Shown here: piece after piece, positions 43,044 through 53,256 of the stretch
Layout: each line of letters starts with the position of its first letter
How positions within the stretch are numbered: position 1 is the stretch's first letter
Origin: Sideroxydans sp.
Lineage (GTDB): Bacteria > Pseudomonadota > Gammaproteobacteria > Burkholderiales > Gallionellaceae
DNA length: 64,000 bases
Reading direction: 5' to 3'
Assembly: GCA_016124455.1 (NCBI GenBank)
Contig: WGNQ01000017.1
Location: 1-64,000, forward strand
Made by a program: the position numbers and the translations under genes
Notes under the pieces: model-generated
The model's database searches: none
What the model was told of the DNA's origin: nothing
The model's input: the letters and a program-made list of their open reading frames with translations, nothing else

Positions 43044-44561
43044 TTACCCGAGAAACAGACGGTACGCGGGGTTGTCGCTCTCATCCCAATAGCGGTAACC
43101 GAGCTGGTCGAGGAAGGCGCGCAGCGCCTTTTTGTCGTGGCGCGGTACCTGCATGCCGATCAGCACGCGACCGTAATCGGCGCCGTGGTTGCGATAGTGG
43201 AACAGGCTGATGTTCCAGTTGTGGTTCATGCTGTTGAGGAAATTCATCAGCGCGCCGGGACGTTCCGGGAATTCGAAACGGAACAGTATTTCGTCCCGGG
43301 CTTCGGGCGCGTGTCCGCCGACCAGGTGGCGCAGGTGCAGTTTGGCCATTTCGTTGTCGGTCAGGTCCAGTGTCTTGAGTTTGTTTTTCTCCAGGCTGGC
43401 GACCAGCTTTGCGGTCTCTGAAGCGTCGCGCACCTGGATGCCGACAAACACCCGCGCTTCCGTCGAGTCGGCGTAGCGGTAGTTGAATTCGGTGATGTTG
43501 CGCTTGCCGAGCAGCGAGCAGAACTGGCGGAAACTGCCGGGCTCCTCCGGGATGGTGACGGCAAGGATGGCTTCGCGCTGTTCGCCGATTTCGGCGCGTT
43601 CGGCGACAAAGCGCAGGCGGTCGAAATTCATGTTTGCGCCGCTGCACACGGTGACCAGGGTCTCGCCCTTGAGCTGTTCGCGTTTGGCATAGAGCTTGGC
43701 GCCGGCGATGGCCAAGGCGCCCGAAGGTTCCAGAATGGAACGAGTGTCCTGAAACACGTCCTTGATTGCCGCGCACACGGCATCAGTGTCGACAAGCACG
43801 ATCTCATCGACAAATTTCCTGCATATGCGCAGTGTTTCTACGCCTGCCAGCTTGACCGCGGTACCGTCCGCGAACAGCCCGACATCGTTGAGTTCGACGC
43901 GTTTCTTCGCTTTCAGCGAGCGGTACATGGCGTCGGAATCGGAGGCCTGCACGCCGATGACCTTGATATCGGGGCGCACCTGTTTGACGTAGGCCGCGAC
44001 CCCCGCGATCAGCCCGCCGCCGCCGATCGGACAGAAAATCGCGTGGATGGGTGCCTGGCGCTGGCGCAGCACTTCCATACCGATAGTGCCCTGTCCGGCG
44101 ATCACATCGGGGTCGTCGAAAGGGTGTACGAAGGTGAGCTGGTGTTTCTTTTCCAGCGCCAGCGCGTGGGTATAGGCATCGTTGTAGCTGTCGCCGTGCA
44201 ATACGACTTCTACCGCACGCTGGCCGAAATGCTTGACCGCATCGATCTTGACCTGCGGTGTCGTAGTAGGGATCACGATGGTGGCCTTGCAGCCCATGCG
44301 ATGGGCGCTGAGCGCCACACCCTGCGCATGGTTGCCCGCCGAGGCCGTGATTACGCCACGCTTCAGTTGTGCCGGGGTCAATTGCGCCATCTTGTTATAG
44401 GCGCCGCGCAGCTTGAACGAAAATACCGGTTGCATGTCTTCACGCTTGAGCAGCACAGTGTTGCCGGTGCGAGCGGACAGGCTGGGGGCAACCTCCAGCG
44501 GGCTTTCGATGGCTACGTCATAGACGCGGGCGTTGAGGATGCGCTTCAGGTAGCTTTGCAT
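43044..44561 (-). CDS. ilvA: Threonine dehydratase, biosynthetic
   Basis: A 505-residue PLP enzyme that deaminates threonine to 2-oxobutanoate, the first isoleucine step. The PLP lysine is in VFSFKLRGAYNKM, the glycine loop is PIGGGGLIAG, and two C-terminal ACT-like regulatory domains (about 330-505) give isoleucine feedback control. The ATG at 44561 (MQSYLKRILNARVYD) is the normal start. 44582 adds seven residues. It is divergent from rpiA with 169 nt between. Confidence 0.95.
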   Translation of the reverse strand: MQSYLKRILNARVYDVAIESPLEVAPSLSARTGNTVLLKREDMQPVFSFKLRGAYNKMAQLTPAQLKRGVITASAGNHAQGVALSAHRMGCKATIVIPTTTPQVKIDAVKHFGQRAVEVVLHGDSYNDAYTHALALEKKHQLTFVHPFDDPDVIAGQGTIGMEVLRQRQAPIHAIFCPIGGGGLIAGVAAYVKQVRPDIKVIGVQASDSDAMYRSLKAKKRVELNDVGLFADGTAVKLAGVETLRICRKFVDEIVLVDTDAVCAAIKDVFQDTRSILEPSGALAIAGAKLYAKREQLKGETLVTVCSGANMNFDRLRFVAERAEIGEQREAILAVTIPEEPGSFRQFCSLLGKRNITEFNYRYADSTEARVFVGIQVRDASETAKLVASLEKNKLKTLDLTDNEMAKLHLRHLVGGHAPEARDEILFRFEFPERPGALMNFLNSMNHNWNISLFHYRNHGADYGRVLIGMQVPRHDKKALRAFLDQLGYRYWDESDNPAYRLFLG

Positions 44562-44730
44562 GAAAGGATTACGGGTACGCATAAATGGAATAATTCGCGC
44601 AAGATTAGCAGGAATTGTGCGCCGGCTGGAAGGGTTTCATTTTTGCCGGAGTTGGTTTGCGTGTTTCTAAAACCACCAATTCCTGCAATAATCGTAGCGC
44701 AGAGAGTAACTCGAACGGGGCAGAATAATA

Positions 44731-45399
44731 ATGAGCATGACACAGGATGATATGAAGCGCGCAGTCGCGCAGGCCGCGATCGCGCATGTTCCGGCGGACT
44801 GCATTGTGGGGGTGGGCACCGGCTCTACGGCCAATTTTTTCATAGACGAACTGGCCGGGATCAAGCACAAGCTGCGCGGCGCGGTAGCCAGCTCCGAGGC
44901 GTCGGCCAAGCGTTTGCAGGGGCATGGCATTGAGGTGCTGTCGCTGAATGATGCGGGCACTTTGCCGGTGTATGTCGATGGTGCGGACGAGATCACGCGC
45001 CACATGCATATGGTCAAGGGTGGCGGCGGTGCGCTGACGCGCGAGAAGATCGTTGCCGCGGCCAGTCGTAAATTCGTCTGCATGTGTGATGCCAGCAAGC
45101 TGGTGGACGTGCTGGGCAAGTTTCCGCTGCCGATCGAGGTGATCCCGATGGCGCGCAGCTATGTGGCACGCGAACTGGTGGCGCTGGGAGGGCAGCCCAA
45201 GCTGCGCGAGGGTTTTACCACCGACAACGGCAACATCATTCTCGACGTGCACAACCTGCAGATCATGAACCCGGTTGAGCTGGAAACCACGCTGAACAAT
45301 ATTGCAGGTGTGGTCACCAACGGCCTGTTTGCGCGACGGGGTGCTGATGTGCTGCTGCTGGGGACGCCGGAAGGCGTGCAGACATTGACCGCGGCGTAA
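44731..45399 (+). CDS. rpiA: Ribose-5-phosphate isomerase A
   Basis: A 222-residue enzyme that interconverts ribose 5-phosphate and ribulose 5-phosphate. The signatures [48 protein letters not shown] and the catalytic-site region are intact. An extended -10-like TGCAATAAT lies at 44684-44692. A GGGGC is near the ribosome binding site position. Confidence 0.96.
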   Translation: MSMTQDDMKRAVAQAAIAHVPADCIVGVGTGSTANFFIDELAGIKHKLRGAVASSEASAKRLQGHGIEVLSLNDAGTLPVYVDGADEITRHMHMVKGGGGALTREKIVAAASRKFVCMCDASKLVDVLGKFPLPIEVIPMARSYVARELVALGGQPKLREGFTTDNGNIILDVHNLQIMNPVELETTLNNIAGVVTNGLFARRGADVLLLGTPEGVQTLTAA

Positions 45400-45472
45400 C
45401 AAAATTGTCATGCCGGGCGGGTAGCATGCCAGATCGCTGTTACACTTTAAAGAATTAACAAGGAAGGCATTT

Positions 45473-46180
45473 ATGGCAGCCACTGAACATACCTCAAAGC
45501 AGTTCGACGCCGAACTCGAGGCAGTACGCGCGCGCGTACTGCAGATGGGCGGGCTGGTGGAAAGCCAGATTCAGCAGGCATTCGAGGCGCTGGTCAGCGG
45601 TGATGTGGCGCTGATGAACAAGGTGATTGAGGACGACCATCGGGTGAACGCGCTGGAGGTCGAGATTGACGAAAGCTGCAATCATATTCTGGTGCGCCGC
45701 CAGCCGGCGGCCGGCGATTTGCGCCTGGTGATGACGGTGATCAAAACCATTACCGATCTGGAGCGCATTGGCGACGAAGCAGAAAAGATCGCGCGCATGG
45801 CCAAGCTGCTGTCGCAGAAGGAACGCCTGCACCTGCCGCGCTACCATGAGATCAAGCATGCCGGTGAGCTGGCGCTCGATATGTTGCGCAAGTCGCTGGA
45901 TGCATTTGCGCGCCTGGATCTTTCCACTGCCGCGCAGGTGGTACGACAGGACGAGCAGGTGGACGAGGAATTCCGCGCCATCATGCGTTACCTGATCACT
46001 TTCATGATGGAAGATCCGCGCACCATCTCCACCTCGCTCGAAATACTGTTTGTGGCCAAGGCCATCGAACGGATTGGCGACCACGCCAAGAACATGTCGG
46101 AATATGTGGTGTACATGGTAAAAGGCCGTGATGTGCGTCACGTCACCGTGGAAGAGATCGAACGCGAAGTACTGAAGTAA
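45473..46180 (+). CDS. phoU: Phosphate-signalling protein PhoU
   Basis: A 235-residue protein with two PhoU three-helix repeats. Metal-binding segments ERIGDEAEKIARMAKLL and ERIGDHAKNMSEYVVYM are the two copies of the ExxxD motif. PhoU usually represses PhoR signalling and limits Pst uptake. Here it stands without pst or phoBR genes and is followed 16 nt later by ppx, linking it to polyphosphate. AAGGAAGG precedes the ATG. Confidence 0.95.
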   Translation: MAATEHTSKQFDAELEAVRARVLQMGGLVESQIQQAFEALVSGDVALMNKVIEDDHRVNALEVEIDESCNHILVRRQPAAGDLRLVMTVIKTITDLERIGDEAEKIARMAKLLSQKERLHLPRYHEIKHAGELALDMLRKSLDAFARLDLSTAAQVVRQDEQVDEEFRAIMRYLITFMMEDPRTISTSLEILFVAKAIERIGDHAKNMSEYVVYMVKGRDVRHVTVEEIEREVLK

Positions 46181-46196
46181 GGGAGCATCGACTTCA

Positions 46197-47675
46197 GTGC
46201 AACAGCAACCCATTCTTGCGGCGGTTGATCTCGGTTCCAACAGTTTCCGCCTGCAAGTTGCACGTGTTGAAAATGACCAGCTGTATATGCTGGACAGCCT
46301 GCGTGAACCGGTACGGCTGGCCGCCGGGCTGGGCGCAGATCGGCGTCTGGACAAGGAGGCGCAGCAGCGTGCACTGGCCTGCCTGGAGCGTTTTGGCGAG
46401 CGCTTGCGTGGTCTGCCGCGCGAAGCAGTGCGGGCGGTTGGCACTAATTCCCTGCGCGTGGCCAAGAATGCCGCTGAGTTTCTCAAGCAGGCCGAGGCCG
46501 CATTGGGTTTCCCCATTGAAGTGATTGCCGGGCGTGAAGAAGCGCGCCTGATCTATCTCGGTGTGGCGCACGGCTTGCCGCAGCAGGGGACTACGCGCAT
46601 GGTGATGGATATCGGTGGCGGCTCCACCGAGTTTATCATCGGCCAGGGGCTGGAGCCGCTCAAGCTGGAAAGCCTGTTCATGGGCTGTGTCAGTTACAGC
46701 CAGCGTTATTTTCCGGATGGCAAATTCACCAAGGCCAACCTCAAGCAGGCCGAACTTGCCGCGCGCAGCGAACTGCAAACCATACGATTTGAATTTTCGC
46801 GCGATCACTGGGAGCAGGCGCTCGGTTCATCGGGAACTGCGCGCGTGCTGTGCGATATTCTCGAATTGAATGGCTACAGCGACGGCGGAATTACCCGTTC
46901 CGGGCTGGAGCAATTGCGTTCCGACCTGTTCAAGGCGGGGGATGTCGGGCAGCTTGATCTGCAGGGATTGAAGCCCGATCGCATTCCGGTTCTGCCGGGC
47001 GGGTTTGCCATCATGTATGCCGCATTCTGCGAATTGGGCATAGAGCAGATGCAGCCCGCGCTGGGGGCGTTGCGCGAGGGAGTGCTGTACGATTTGCTGG
47101 GACGTTTTCATCGCAACGATATGCGGGAAGTTACGGTTCGGCAATTCATGCGCCGTTATCATGTCGACGCGCATCAGGCAGAGCGGGTTGCGCAGCTGGC
47201 TGAGCAGTTGGCATGCCAGTTTCTGGAAGGGCAGCCAGTCGAGGCAGAGTTGCAGTTGCTGAACTGGGTGGCCAGGCTGCATGAAATTGGCATCAGTGTC
47301 GCGCATAGCGGTTATCACAAACATTCCGCCTACATTCTCAAGAATGCCGATATGCCGGGTTTTTCCAAGAAAGAACAGGATCGGCTCAGCATGCTTGCGT
47401 TGCTGCATCGCGGCAGGTTGAACAAGATCGGCAGCCTGTCGTATACCGCAGAAGATCTGGCGCTGGTGATGGCATTGCGCCTGGCGGCATTGTTTTGCCG
47501 CAATCGTGGCGACATCAACATTCCGGCCATGCAGGGCCGCTTCAGTGGTACCAAGTTCCATCTGGTGTTGCCGGAAGGCTGGTTGTCGCAGAATCCGCTT
47601 ACCGATACTGCATTGCAGGACGAGGCGAAGCAATGGAAGGAGCAGGGAGTCAGCATTCAGGTGCTGGAGGATTGA
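46197..47675 (+). CDS. ppx: Exopolyphosphatase (Ppx/GppA family)
   Basis: A 492-residue enzyme of the ASKHA fold that removes phosphate from polyphosphate ends. It has AAVDLGSNSFRLQV, the acidic EEARLIYLGV, DIGGGSTEFIIG and a C-terminal HD-like helical domain with HEIGISVAHSGYHKHSAYI. Ppx rather than GppA is favoured by its position next to phoU, but the two cannot be separated securely by eye. It begins with GTG. Confidence 0.92.
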   Translation: MQQQPILAAVDLGSNSFRLQVARVENDQLYMLDSLREPVRLAAGLGADRRLDKEAQQRALACLERFGERLRGLPREAVRAVGTNSLRVAKNAAEFLKQAEAALGFPIEVIAGREEARLIYLGVAHGLPQQGTTRMVMDIGGGSTEFIIGQGLEPLKLESLFMGCVSYSQRYFPDGKFTKANLKQAELAARSELQTIRFEFSRDHWEQALGSSGTARVLCDILELNGYSDGGITRSGLEQLRSDLFKAGDVGQLDLQGLKPDRIPVLPGGFAIMYAAFCELGIEQMQPALGALREGVLYDLLGRFHRNDMREVTVRQFMRRYHVDAHQAERVAQLAEQLACQFLEGQPVEAELQLLNWVARLHEIGISVAHSGYHKHSAYILKNADMPGFSKKEQDRLSMLALLHRGRLNKIGSLSYTAEDLALVMALRLAALFCRNRGDINIPAMQGRFSGTKFHLVLPEGWLSQNPLTDTALQDEAKQWKEQGVSIQVLED

Positions 47676-47723
47676 TCGTTGCGCCGCTCAGGGTGGCGTG
47701 GCGTTCCATGTTAAACTGATCAT

Positions 47724-48074
47724 GAAGCTGGCTAGACAGTCGCCGCGCACAGCAGCAGGTGCGGGGAGGAAAGTCCGGGCTCCGTAGAGCAGGATGCCGG
47801 TTAACGACCGGACGCCGTGAGGCGATGAACAGTGCCACAGAGAATAGTCTGCCTAAGTCCCGCAAGGGGCCGGCGAGGGTGAAACGGCGGGGTAAGAGCC
47901 CACCGCGGACGTGGTAACACGGACGGCACGGTAAACTCCATCCGGAGCAAGACCAAATAGGCAGGCCATGACGTTGCTCGCGTCGCCTGCGGGTAGGTTG
48001 CTTGAGCGTCAGGTAACGAAACGCCTAGAGGAATGACTGTCCACGACAGAACCCGGCTTATCGGCTGGCTTCAC
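47724..48074 (+). ncRNA. rnpB: RNase P RNA, bacterial class A
   Basis: The catalytic RNA that removes tRNA 5' leaders. Conserved segments are visible in order: GAGGAAAGTCCGGGCTCC near the 5' end, GCCACAGAGAATAG, AGGGTGAAACGGCGG, GGTAAACTCCATCCGGAGCA, GACCAAATAG, and the 3' universal ACAGAACCCGGCTTA. GAAGC at the 5' end pairs with GCTTC at the 3' end (P1). The ends are estimated to within a few bases. A -10-like TAAACT is at 47712-47717. It sits directly before the dcw cluster. Confidence 0.96.
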
Positions 48075-48263
48075 TTTGTTTCTGGCTGTATCCGCGCATG
48101 CGGAGGCGACCACGTCTGCCCTGAAATTTCCCGGTAAAATTTCCGCAAGTCTCACAAACAACTTTAGATTGTTTATGCAACCCATTATTTATCAAGAAAA
48201 TTAGCAAGCTTTAACTTTCGCGCCTAACTATTTGTCTCACAAAGAAAAACTCTGTTTCATCGC

Positions 48264-48292
48264 TTGACCGGCTTGGATTTTTTCAATATAGT
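48264..48292 (+). promoter_or_regulatory. Promoter of the dcw (mra) cluster
   Basis: TTGACC (48264-48269), a 17-nt spacer and TATAGT (48287-48292) give a near-consensus sigma70 promoter. The predicted start is near 48299, inside the MraZ boxes. Confidence 0.85.
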
Positions 48293-48326
48293 GGGTCAAA
48301 GTGGTAAAAAGTGGGTTTTAGTGGGT
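48291..48326 (+). promoter_or_regulatory. MraZ operator, four phased boxes
   Basis: GTGGGT, GTGGT, GTGGGT and GTGGGT begin at 48291, 48301, 48311 and 48321, exactly 10 nt apart. This is the known TGGGN-type repeat bound by MraZ. They cover the -10 end and the transcription start, so binding should repress the cluster. Confidence 0.88.
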
Positions 48327-48347
48327 AAAACGACTCAGGGTCAGGCG

Positions 48348-48794
48348 ATGTTTCAAGGGGCGGCACAACTTAGTCTGGACAGCAAGGGCAGACTCGCGAT
48401 ACCGGCGCGGTATCGCGACATGCTGCTTGCGCATTGCGCCGGTCAGTTGGTGCTGACTGCCGATGCCGATGGCTGCCTGTTGCTGTATCCCCAGCCCGAG
48501 TGGCAGCCAATCCGTGAAAAGCTCATGCAGCTCTCTGCATTCAATCCCCGTATCCGCGCCTTGCAGCGCTTTCTTGTTGGTCATGCCGAAGATGTGGTGA
48601 TGGATGCCGCAGGTCGCGTGCTGGTTTCCCCAACCCTGCGCAATTACGCCGTGCTGGACAAGCGCGTGATGCTGGTTGGCCAGGGCAACAAATTCGAAGT
48701 TTGGGACGAGGCGCGCTGGCAGGCGCAGCACGAATTGATGGCCGGTTTTACTGATGGCGACTTGCCGCCTGAACTGGAGGGATTCACGCTGTGA
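48348..48794 (+). CDS. mraZ: Transcriptional regulator MraZ
   Basis: A 148-residue protein with two AbrB-like half-domains carrying the paired motifs [14 protein letters not shown] and [14 protein letters not shown]. It forms a ring and represses its own dcw operon through the upstream boxes. The ATG at 48348 begins the conserved domain ([15 protein letters not shown]). An in-frame TTG at 48264 would fall inside the promoter and is rejected. The stop overlaps rsmH (GTGA). Confidence 0.95.
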   Translation: MFQGAAQLSLDSKGRLAIPARYRDMLLAHCAGQLVLTADADGCLLLYPQPEWQPIREKLMQLSAFNPRIRALQRFLVGHAEDVVMDAAGRVLVSPTLRNYAVLDKRVMLVGQGNKFEVWDEARWQAQHELMAGFTDGDLPPELEGFTL

Positions 48795-49732
48795 GTGCGG
48801 GCTTGTCCCATGCCACGGTGTTGTTGAGCGAAGCAGTCGAAGCGTTACAGATCAAGCCGGGGGGTGTCTATGTGGATGGCACGTTCGGGCGTGGCGGGCA
48901 TAGCCGGTTGATCCTGCAGCAGCTGGGTACGCAGGGTCGACTGATTGCGCTGGACAAGGATCCGGCGGCGGTGGCTGCGGCAAGGAAAATCGATGATGCA
49001 CGTTTTCGGATTGTGCACAGCGGATTTGTGGAACTGGCCAGGGTATTGGGTGAGCTGGCGGTGCAGGAAGTGGATGGGGTGTTGCTCGATCTGGGGGTGT
49101 CCTCGCCGCAACTGGACGACGAGCGGCGGGGTTTCAGTTTTCGTTTCGATGCGCCGCTGGACATGCGCATGGATACAAGTGGCGGCCAGACCGCGGCAGA
49201 GTGGCTGGCATCGGTGGAGGAAGGTTTACTCGGTGAGGTGATACGTGACTATGGCGAAGAGCGGTTTGCTAAACAGATTGCAAGGGCGATTGTTACTGCG
49301 CGCCAGGAACGGCCCATCACTACCACGCAACAACTCAGCCAGATCGTCGGCCAGACGGTACGCACGCGTGAGCCCGGGAAAAATCCGGCGACGCGAACCT
49401 TTCAGGCTATACGGATTTATCTCAACCAGGAGCTCGAGGAACTCGCGCATGTCCTGCCGCAATGTGTGGACAGCCTGAGCGAGGGTGGACGGATGGTGGT
49501 GATCAGCTTTCATTCGCTGGAAGACCGGATGGTTAAGCGCTTCATGCGCGACATGGCGCAGGGTGACAGGTTGCCGCGCAGCCTGCCGATCCGGGCGGCG
49601 GATGTGCCGCAAGGAAAGTTGCGGCTGATCGGGCGTGCGGTGCGCGCCACGCCGCAGGAAATTGACGCCAATCCGCGCGCGCGCAGTGCCGTGATGCGCG
49701 TGGCGGAACGCATGGGAGATGGCAGTGACTAG
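48791..49732 (+). CDS. rsmH: 16S rRNA (cytosine1402-N4)-methyltransferase
   Basis: A 313-residue SAM-dependent enzyme that methylates C1402 in the ribosomal P site. SAM site [31 protein letters not shown] and the C-terminal [14 protein letters not shown] are diagnostic. It starts with GTG overlapping the mraZ stop and runs 14 nt into ftsL. Confidence 0.97.
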   Translation: MSAGLSHATVLLSEAVEALQIKPGGVYVDGTFGRGGHSRLILQQLGTQGRLIALDKDPAAVAAARKIDDARFRIVHSGFVELARVLGELAVQEVDGVLLDLGVSSPQLDDERRGFSFRFDAPLDMRMDTSGGQTAAEWLASVEEGLLGEVIRDYGEERFAKQIARAIVTARQERPITTTQQLSQIVGQTVRTREPGKNPATRTFQAIRIYLNQELEELAHVLPQCVDSLSEGGRMVVISFHSLEDRMVKRFMRDMAQGDRLPRSLPIRAADVPQGKLRLIGRAVRATPQEIDANPRARSAVMRVAERMGDGSD

Positions 49733-50015
49733 GGCGAATTTGCTGCTGTTGCTGGCCGTCGTCGCTTGCGCGTTGGGTGTTGTGACTTCGCAACATAAGG
49801 CGCGCAAATTGTTTGTGGAATTGCAAAAAGAGAAAGACCAGGCACAGCAGATGGAAGTGGAATGGGGGCAATTGCAGCTTGAGCAAAGCACGTGGGCGAT
49901 GCCGGCGCGGGTGGAGCGTATCGCCGGCCGTCAGCTGCACATGCAAATGCCGAAGAGCGGGCAGATACGCTATGTTCGCATTGAGCCTACAGGGGGCGTC
50001 TCCGTACAGCCATGA
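49719..50015 (+). CDS. ftsL: Cell division protein FtsL
   Basis: A 98-residue bitopic membrane protein. A short cytoplasmic tail is followed by one helix ([17 protein letters not shown]) and a periplasmic coiled coil (about 27-65, [22 protein letters not shown]). It joins FtsB and FtsQ in the divisome and activates FtsWI. Its place between rsmH and ftsI confirms the weakly conserved sequence. Confidence 0.92.
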   Translation: MAVTRANLLLLLAVVACALGVVTSQHKARKLFVELQKEKDQAQQMEVEWGQLQLEQSTWAMPARVERIAGRQLHMQMPKSGQIRYVRIEPTGGVSVQP

Positions 50016-51739
50016 ATTACGCCAGCAGCATACAGGCTACCGGGCTGGTGGCATTGCCGCCATGGCGCTCGCGCTTGCTGTTCGCGTTGCTGTTGCTGGG
50101 ATTGTGTGGCTTGCTGGTGCGCGCGGTTTACCTGCAGGGTATCCATAATGACTTCCTGCAGCAGCAGGGCGATGCGCGTTACGGCCGAGTCGTCGACATC
50201 AGCGCGCACCGCGGCATGATTGCCGATCGTTATGGCGATCCGCTGGCCATCAGTACGCCGGTGGAATCGGTGTGGGCCAGTCCGCAGGATGTCGATGCCA
50301 CGCCGCAGCAGGTGAAGCAGCTGGCGCAGCTTCTGGACATGAGCCCCGGGGAGCTGAAAGGCCGCCTGTCCGAATCTTCGCGCGATTTCGTCTATCTCAA
50401 ACGCCAGATGCCGCCGGAGCAGGCCGAGAAGGTAGTCAGTCTGGAAATTCCGGGAGTGTCGTTGCGCCGCGAATACCGCCGCTACTATCCGGATGGCGAT
50501 GTTGCTGCACACCTGCTGGGTTTTACCAATATCGACGATAACGGCCAGGAAGGACTGGAGCTGGCATTGCAGGGCCAGCTTGGCGGAAAAGCCGGCAGCC
50601 AGCGCGTGATCAAGGACCGGCGCGGGCATATCGTCGAGGACGTGGCCAGCATACGCGCGCCCAAACCGGGCAGCGACGTGCAGTTGAGCATCGACAACCG
50701 CCTGCAATACCTGGCCTATCGTGAAATCAAACAGGCCGTCGAGCAGCATCATGCCAAATCGGGCTCCATCGTGGTGCTGGATGCAAAAACCGGCGAGGTA
50801 CTGGCGCTGTGCAACTGGCCGAGCTACAACCCGAATAACCGCAGCAAGCCAAGCCTCGGTGTGTTGCGCAACCGCGCGCTGACCGACCAGTTCGAGCCGG
50901 GGTCCACCATGAAGCCGTTTACGGTGGCCGCAGTGCTGGAGGCGGGCAAGGTCACCCCGGATACGGTGATCAATACCGAGAATGGCGTACTGACCATCGA
51001 TGGTCGCACGATCCATGATTCCCACAAGGAGGCGCGCCTGACCGTGGCGCAGGTGATCCAGAAATCCAGCAACGTCGGTGCATCCAAGATGGCGCTGTCG
51101 CTGCAGCCGGAAGCATTCTGGCGCAACCTGCACGATGACGGCTTTGGGGAGTCAACCGGCAGCGGCTTCCCCGGCGAGGCGCCGGGCAAGTTGCGTGATT
51201 ACCGGAACTGGCGTCCCATCGAGCAGGCAACCATGTCATACGGCAACGGCATTTCGGTGAATCTGCTGCAACTGGCACGTGCCTATACCGTGTTCGCCAA
51301 TGACGGCGAATTGTTGCCCGTCTCCTTGCTCAAGGAGGATGTGCAGCCAGTCGGCAAGCAAGTCTATTCGGCGAAAACGGCACGCGAAGTGCGGGACATG
51401 CTGGAACTGGTGGTGCAGCCGGGCGGCACCGCGCCGCAGGCGCAAATCAATGGTTACCGTGTGGCCGGTAAAACCGGTACCGCGCACAAGCTGGAGAATG
51501 GACGTTACGTCAATCACTATATTGCCTCATTCATCGGCATGGCGCCGGCGTCCAATCCGCGCCTGATCGTGGCGGTGAAGGTCGATGATCCGAGCGGCGC
51601 ATATTACGGTGGCGAAGTGGCGGGGCCGGTATTCAGCAAGGTAATGGGTTCGGCGCTGCATGTGCTTAACGTGCCGAACGATGCGCCACTCGGTAATGTG
51701 ATGATGCCGTCAGGCGATATCGTCAGGGAGGATACATGA
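50012..51739 (+). CDS. ftsI: Septal peptidoglycan transpeptidase FtsI (PBP3)
   Basis: A 575-residue class B penicillin-binding protein. After an N-terminal membrane anchor (LLFALLLLGLCGLLVRAVYL), the dimerisation domain has AHRGMIADRYGDPLA. The transpeptidase domain carries the serine of PGSTMKPF (about S298), KSSNVG (about 351) and GKTGTA (about 485). It cross-links septal peptidoglycan with FtsW. It overlaps ftsL and murE by 4 nt each. Confidence 0.97.
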   Translation: MNYASSIQATGLVALPPWRSRLLFALLLLGLCGLLVRAVYLQGIHNDFLQQQGDARYGRVVDISAHRGMIADRYGDPLAISTPVESVWASPQDVDATPQQVKQLAQLLDMSPGELKGRLSESSRDFVYLKRQMPPEQAEKVVSLEIPGVSLRREYRRYYPDGDVAAHLLGFTNIDDNGQEGLELALQGQLGGKAGSQRVIKDRRGHIVEDVASIRAPKPGSDVQLSIDNRLQYLAYREIKQAVEQHHAKSGSIVVLDAKTGEVLALCNWPSYNPNNRSKPSLGVLRNRALTDQFEPGSTMKPFTVAAVLEAGKVTPDTVINTENGVLTIDGRTIHDSHKEARLTVAQVIQKSSNVGASKMALSLQPEAFWRNLHDDGFGESTGSGFPGEAPGKLRDYRNWRPIEQATMSYGNGISVNLLQLARAYTVFANDGELLPVSLLKEDVQPVGKQVYSAKTAREVRDMLELVVQPGGTAPQAQINGYRVAGKTGTAHKLENGRYVNHYIASFIGMAPASNPRLIVAVKVDDPSGAYYGGEVAGPVFSKVMGSALHVLNVPNDAPLGNVMMPSGDIVREDT

Positions 51740-53256
51740 GCCCGACGAGCAAACATGTGACGACCTTTCGCCCGGAGTTGCTGGATGCACTTGGGGTGGC
51801 GGTCGTCCGCCTGGTGACCGACAGTCGGCTGGTGCAGCCGGGCGATACCTTTGTCGCGTATCCGGGCGAACAGGCTGACGGGCGGCGGTTTATTGAGCAG
51901 GCGATCGCCAATGGCGCCAATGCCGTGATCTGGGAGGCACATGGTTTCAGCTGGGAGGCCGCATGGGGCGTACCCAACCTCGCGGTGCGCGATTTGCGCC
52001 ATCATGCGGGTGCCATTGCCGACCATGTGTATGGCGCACCGTCACGCCAGTTATGGATGGTCGGCGTCACCGGCACCAACGGCAAGACTTCATGCAGCCA
52101 CTGGATCGCGCAATCGCTCAGTGCGCTGGGCCGGCAGGCCGCGCTGGTCGGTACGCTGGGCAACGGCTTCCCGCCCGACTTGCAGCCGACGCTGAACACC
52201 ACGCCGGATGCCATCCGCCTGCATGGATTGCTTGCCGAATATCGGCAACAGGGCGCACAGGCGGTGGTGATGGAGGTTTCCTCGCACGCGCTCGCACAAG
52301 GGCGGGTCAATGCCGTGGAATACGATGTTGCGCTGTTGACCAACCTGAGCCGCGACCATCTCGATTATCACGGCGACATGGATCGTTACGCATCGGCCAA
52401 GCGTCGCCTGTTCGACTGGCAGCAACTGCGCTATGCCGTGCTCAATCTGGATGACATGTTCGGCAATGAGCTGGCCGTGCAGCTGCAGGATAAGGAACTG
52501 GAAGTCATCGGCTATGGCCTGACCGGCGCGGCGCTGGAGCTGGCCGAGCGGCTGGGGGTGCGCATGGTGCACGGCAGTGCGTTACGCATGGACGGTGACG
52601 GGCTTGAGCTGCAGCTGCATACCAGCTGGGGCGGTGCGACGTTGCGCAGCGGCCTGATCGGGCGCTTCAACGCATCCAACCTGCTGGGGGCGCTGGCCGT
52701 GCTGCTGGTCGGCGACGCGGCGTTAGCGGATGCGGTACGCGAACTCGGGCGGGTACGCGCGGTGCCGGGGCGCATGCAGGCGTTCGGCGGAGGCAGTAGC
52801 CCCACCGTGGTGGTGGACTATGCGCATACGCCGGATGCGCTGGAAAAGGTATTGCAGGCACTGCGCGAAGTGGCCACTGCCGGCGGCGGGAAACTGACCT
52901 GTGTGTTCGGCTGCGGTGGTGACCGTGATCGCGGCAAGCGCCCGATGATGGGTAGCGTGGCGGCAAAACTGGCGGATGCCTGCATCGTCACCAGCGACAA
53001 TCCGCGCAACGAAGAGCCGGGCGACATTATCGCCGCCATTGTTGCAGGTATGGATCTGCAGACATGCCGGATTATCGAGGACCGCGAGCAGGCGATCATG
53101 CATGCGGTCAGTCGGGCGCACGCGGCGGACACCGTGCTGGTGGCCGGCAAGGGGCATGAGGAATATCAGGAAATTCGCGGCGTGAAATATCCATTCAGCG
53201 ACGGCGAAATCGTGCAGCGCGCGTTGCGTAACTGGGCCGGGGAGGTGCGGTCATGA
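51736..53256 (+). CDS. murE: UDP-MurNAc-L-Ala-D-Glu:meso-DAP ligase
   Basis: A 506-residue Mur ligase that adds the third amino acid. ATP site VTGTNGKTSCSHWI, VMEVSSHALAQGRVN and the meso-diaminopimelate-selecting DNPR motif (TSDNPRNEEPGD) are visible, so the wall is the DAP type. The ATG overlaps the ftsI stop. Confidence 0.97.
   Translation: MSPTSKHVTTFRPELLDALGVAVVRLVTDSRLVQPGDTFVAYPGEQADGRRFIEQAIANGANAVIWEAHGFSWEAAWGVPNLAVRDLRHHAGAIADHVYGAPSRQLWMVGVTGTNGKTSCSHWIAQSLSALGRQAALVGTLGNGFPPDLQPTLNTTPDAIRLHGLLAEYRQQGAQAVVMEVSSHALAQGRVNAVEYDVALLTNLSRDHLDYHGDMDRYASAKRRLFDWQQLRYAVLNLDDMFGNELAVQLQDKELEVIGYGLTGAALELAERLGVRMVHGSALRMDGDGLELQLHTSWGGATLRSGLIGRFNASNLLGALAVLLVGDAALADAVRELGRVRAVPGRMQAFGGGSSPTVVVDYAHTPDALEKVLQALREVATAGGGKLTCVFGCGGDRDRGKRPMMGSVAAKLADACIVTSDNPRNEEPGDIIAAIVAGMDLQTCRIIEDREQAIMHAVSRAHAADTVLVAGKGHEEYQEIRGVKYPFSDGEIVQRALRNWAGEVRS

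Noticed and set aside
45400-45472. A Pho box before phoU
   Set aside because: TTGTCAT and CTGTTAC are present but about 33 nt apart, instead of the 11-nt period of Pho boxes.
48075-48263. A terminator for RNase P RNA
   Set aside because: Only a 6-bp A/T hairpin (48156-48174) without a T run is visible, which is too weak to call. I see nothing else in this stretch.
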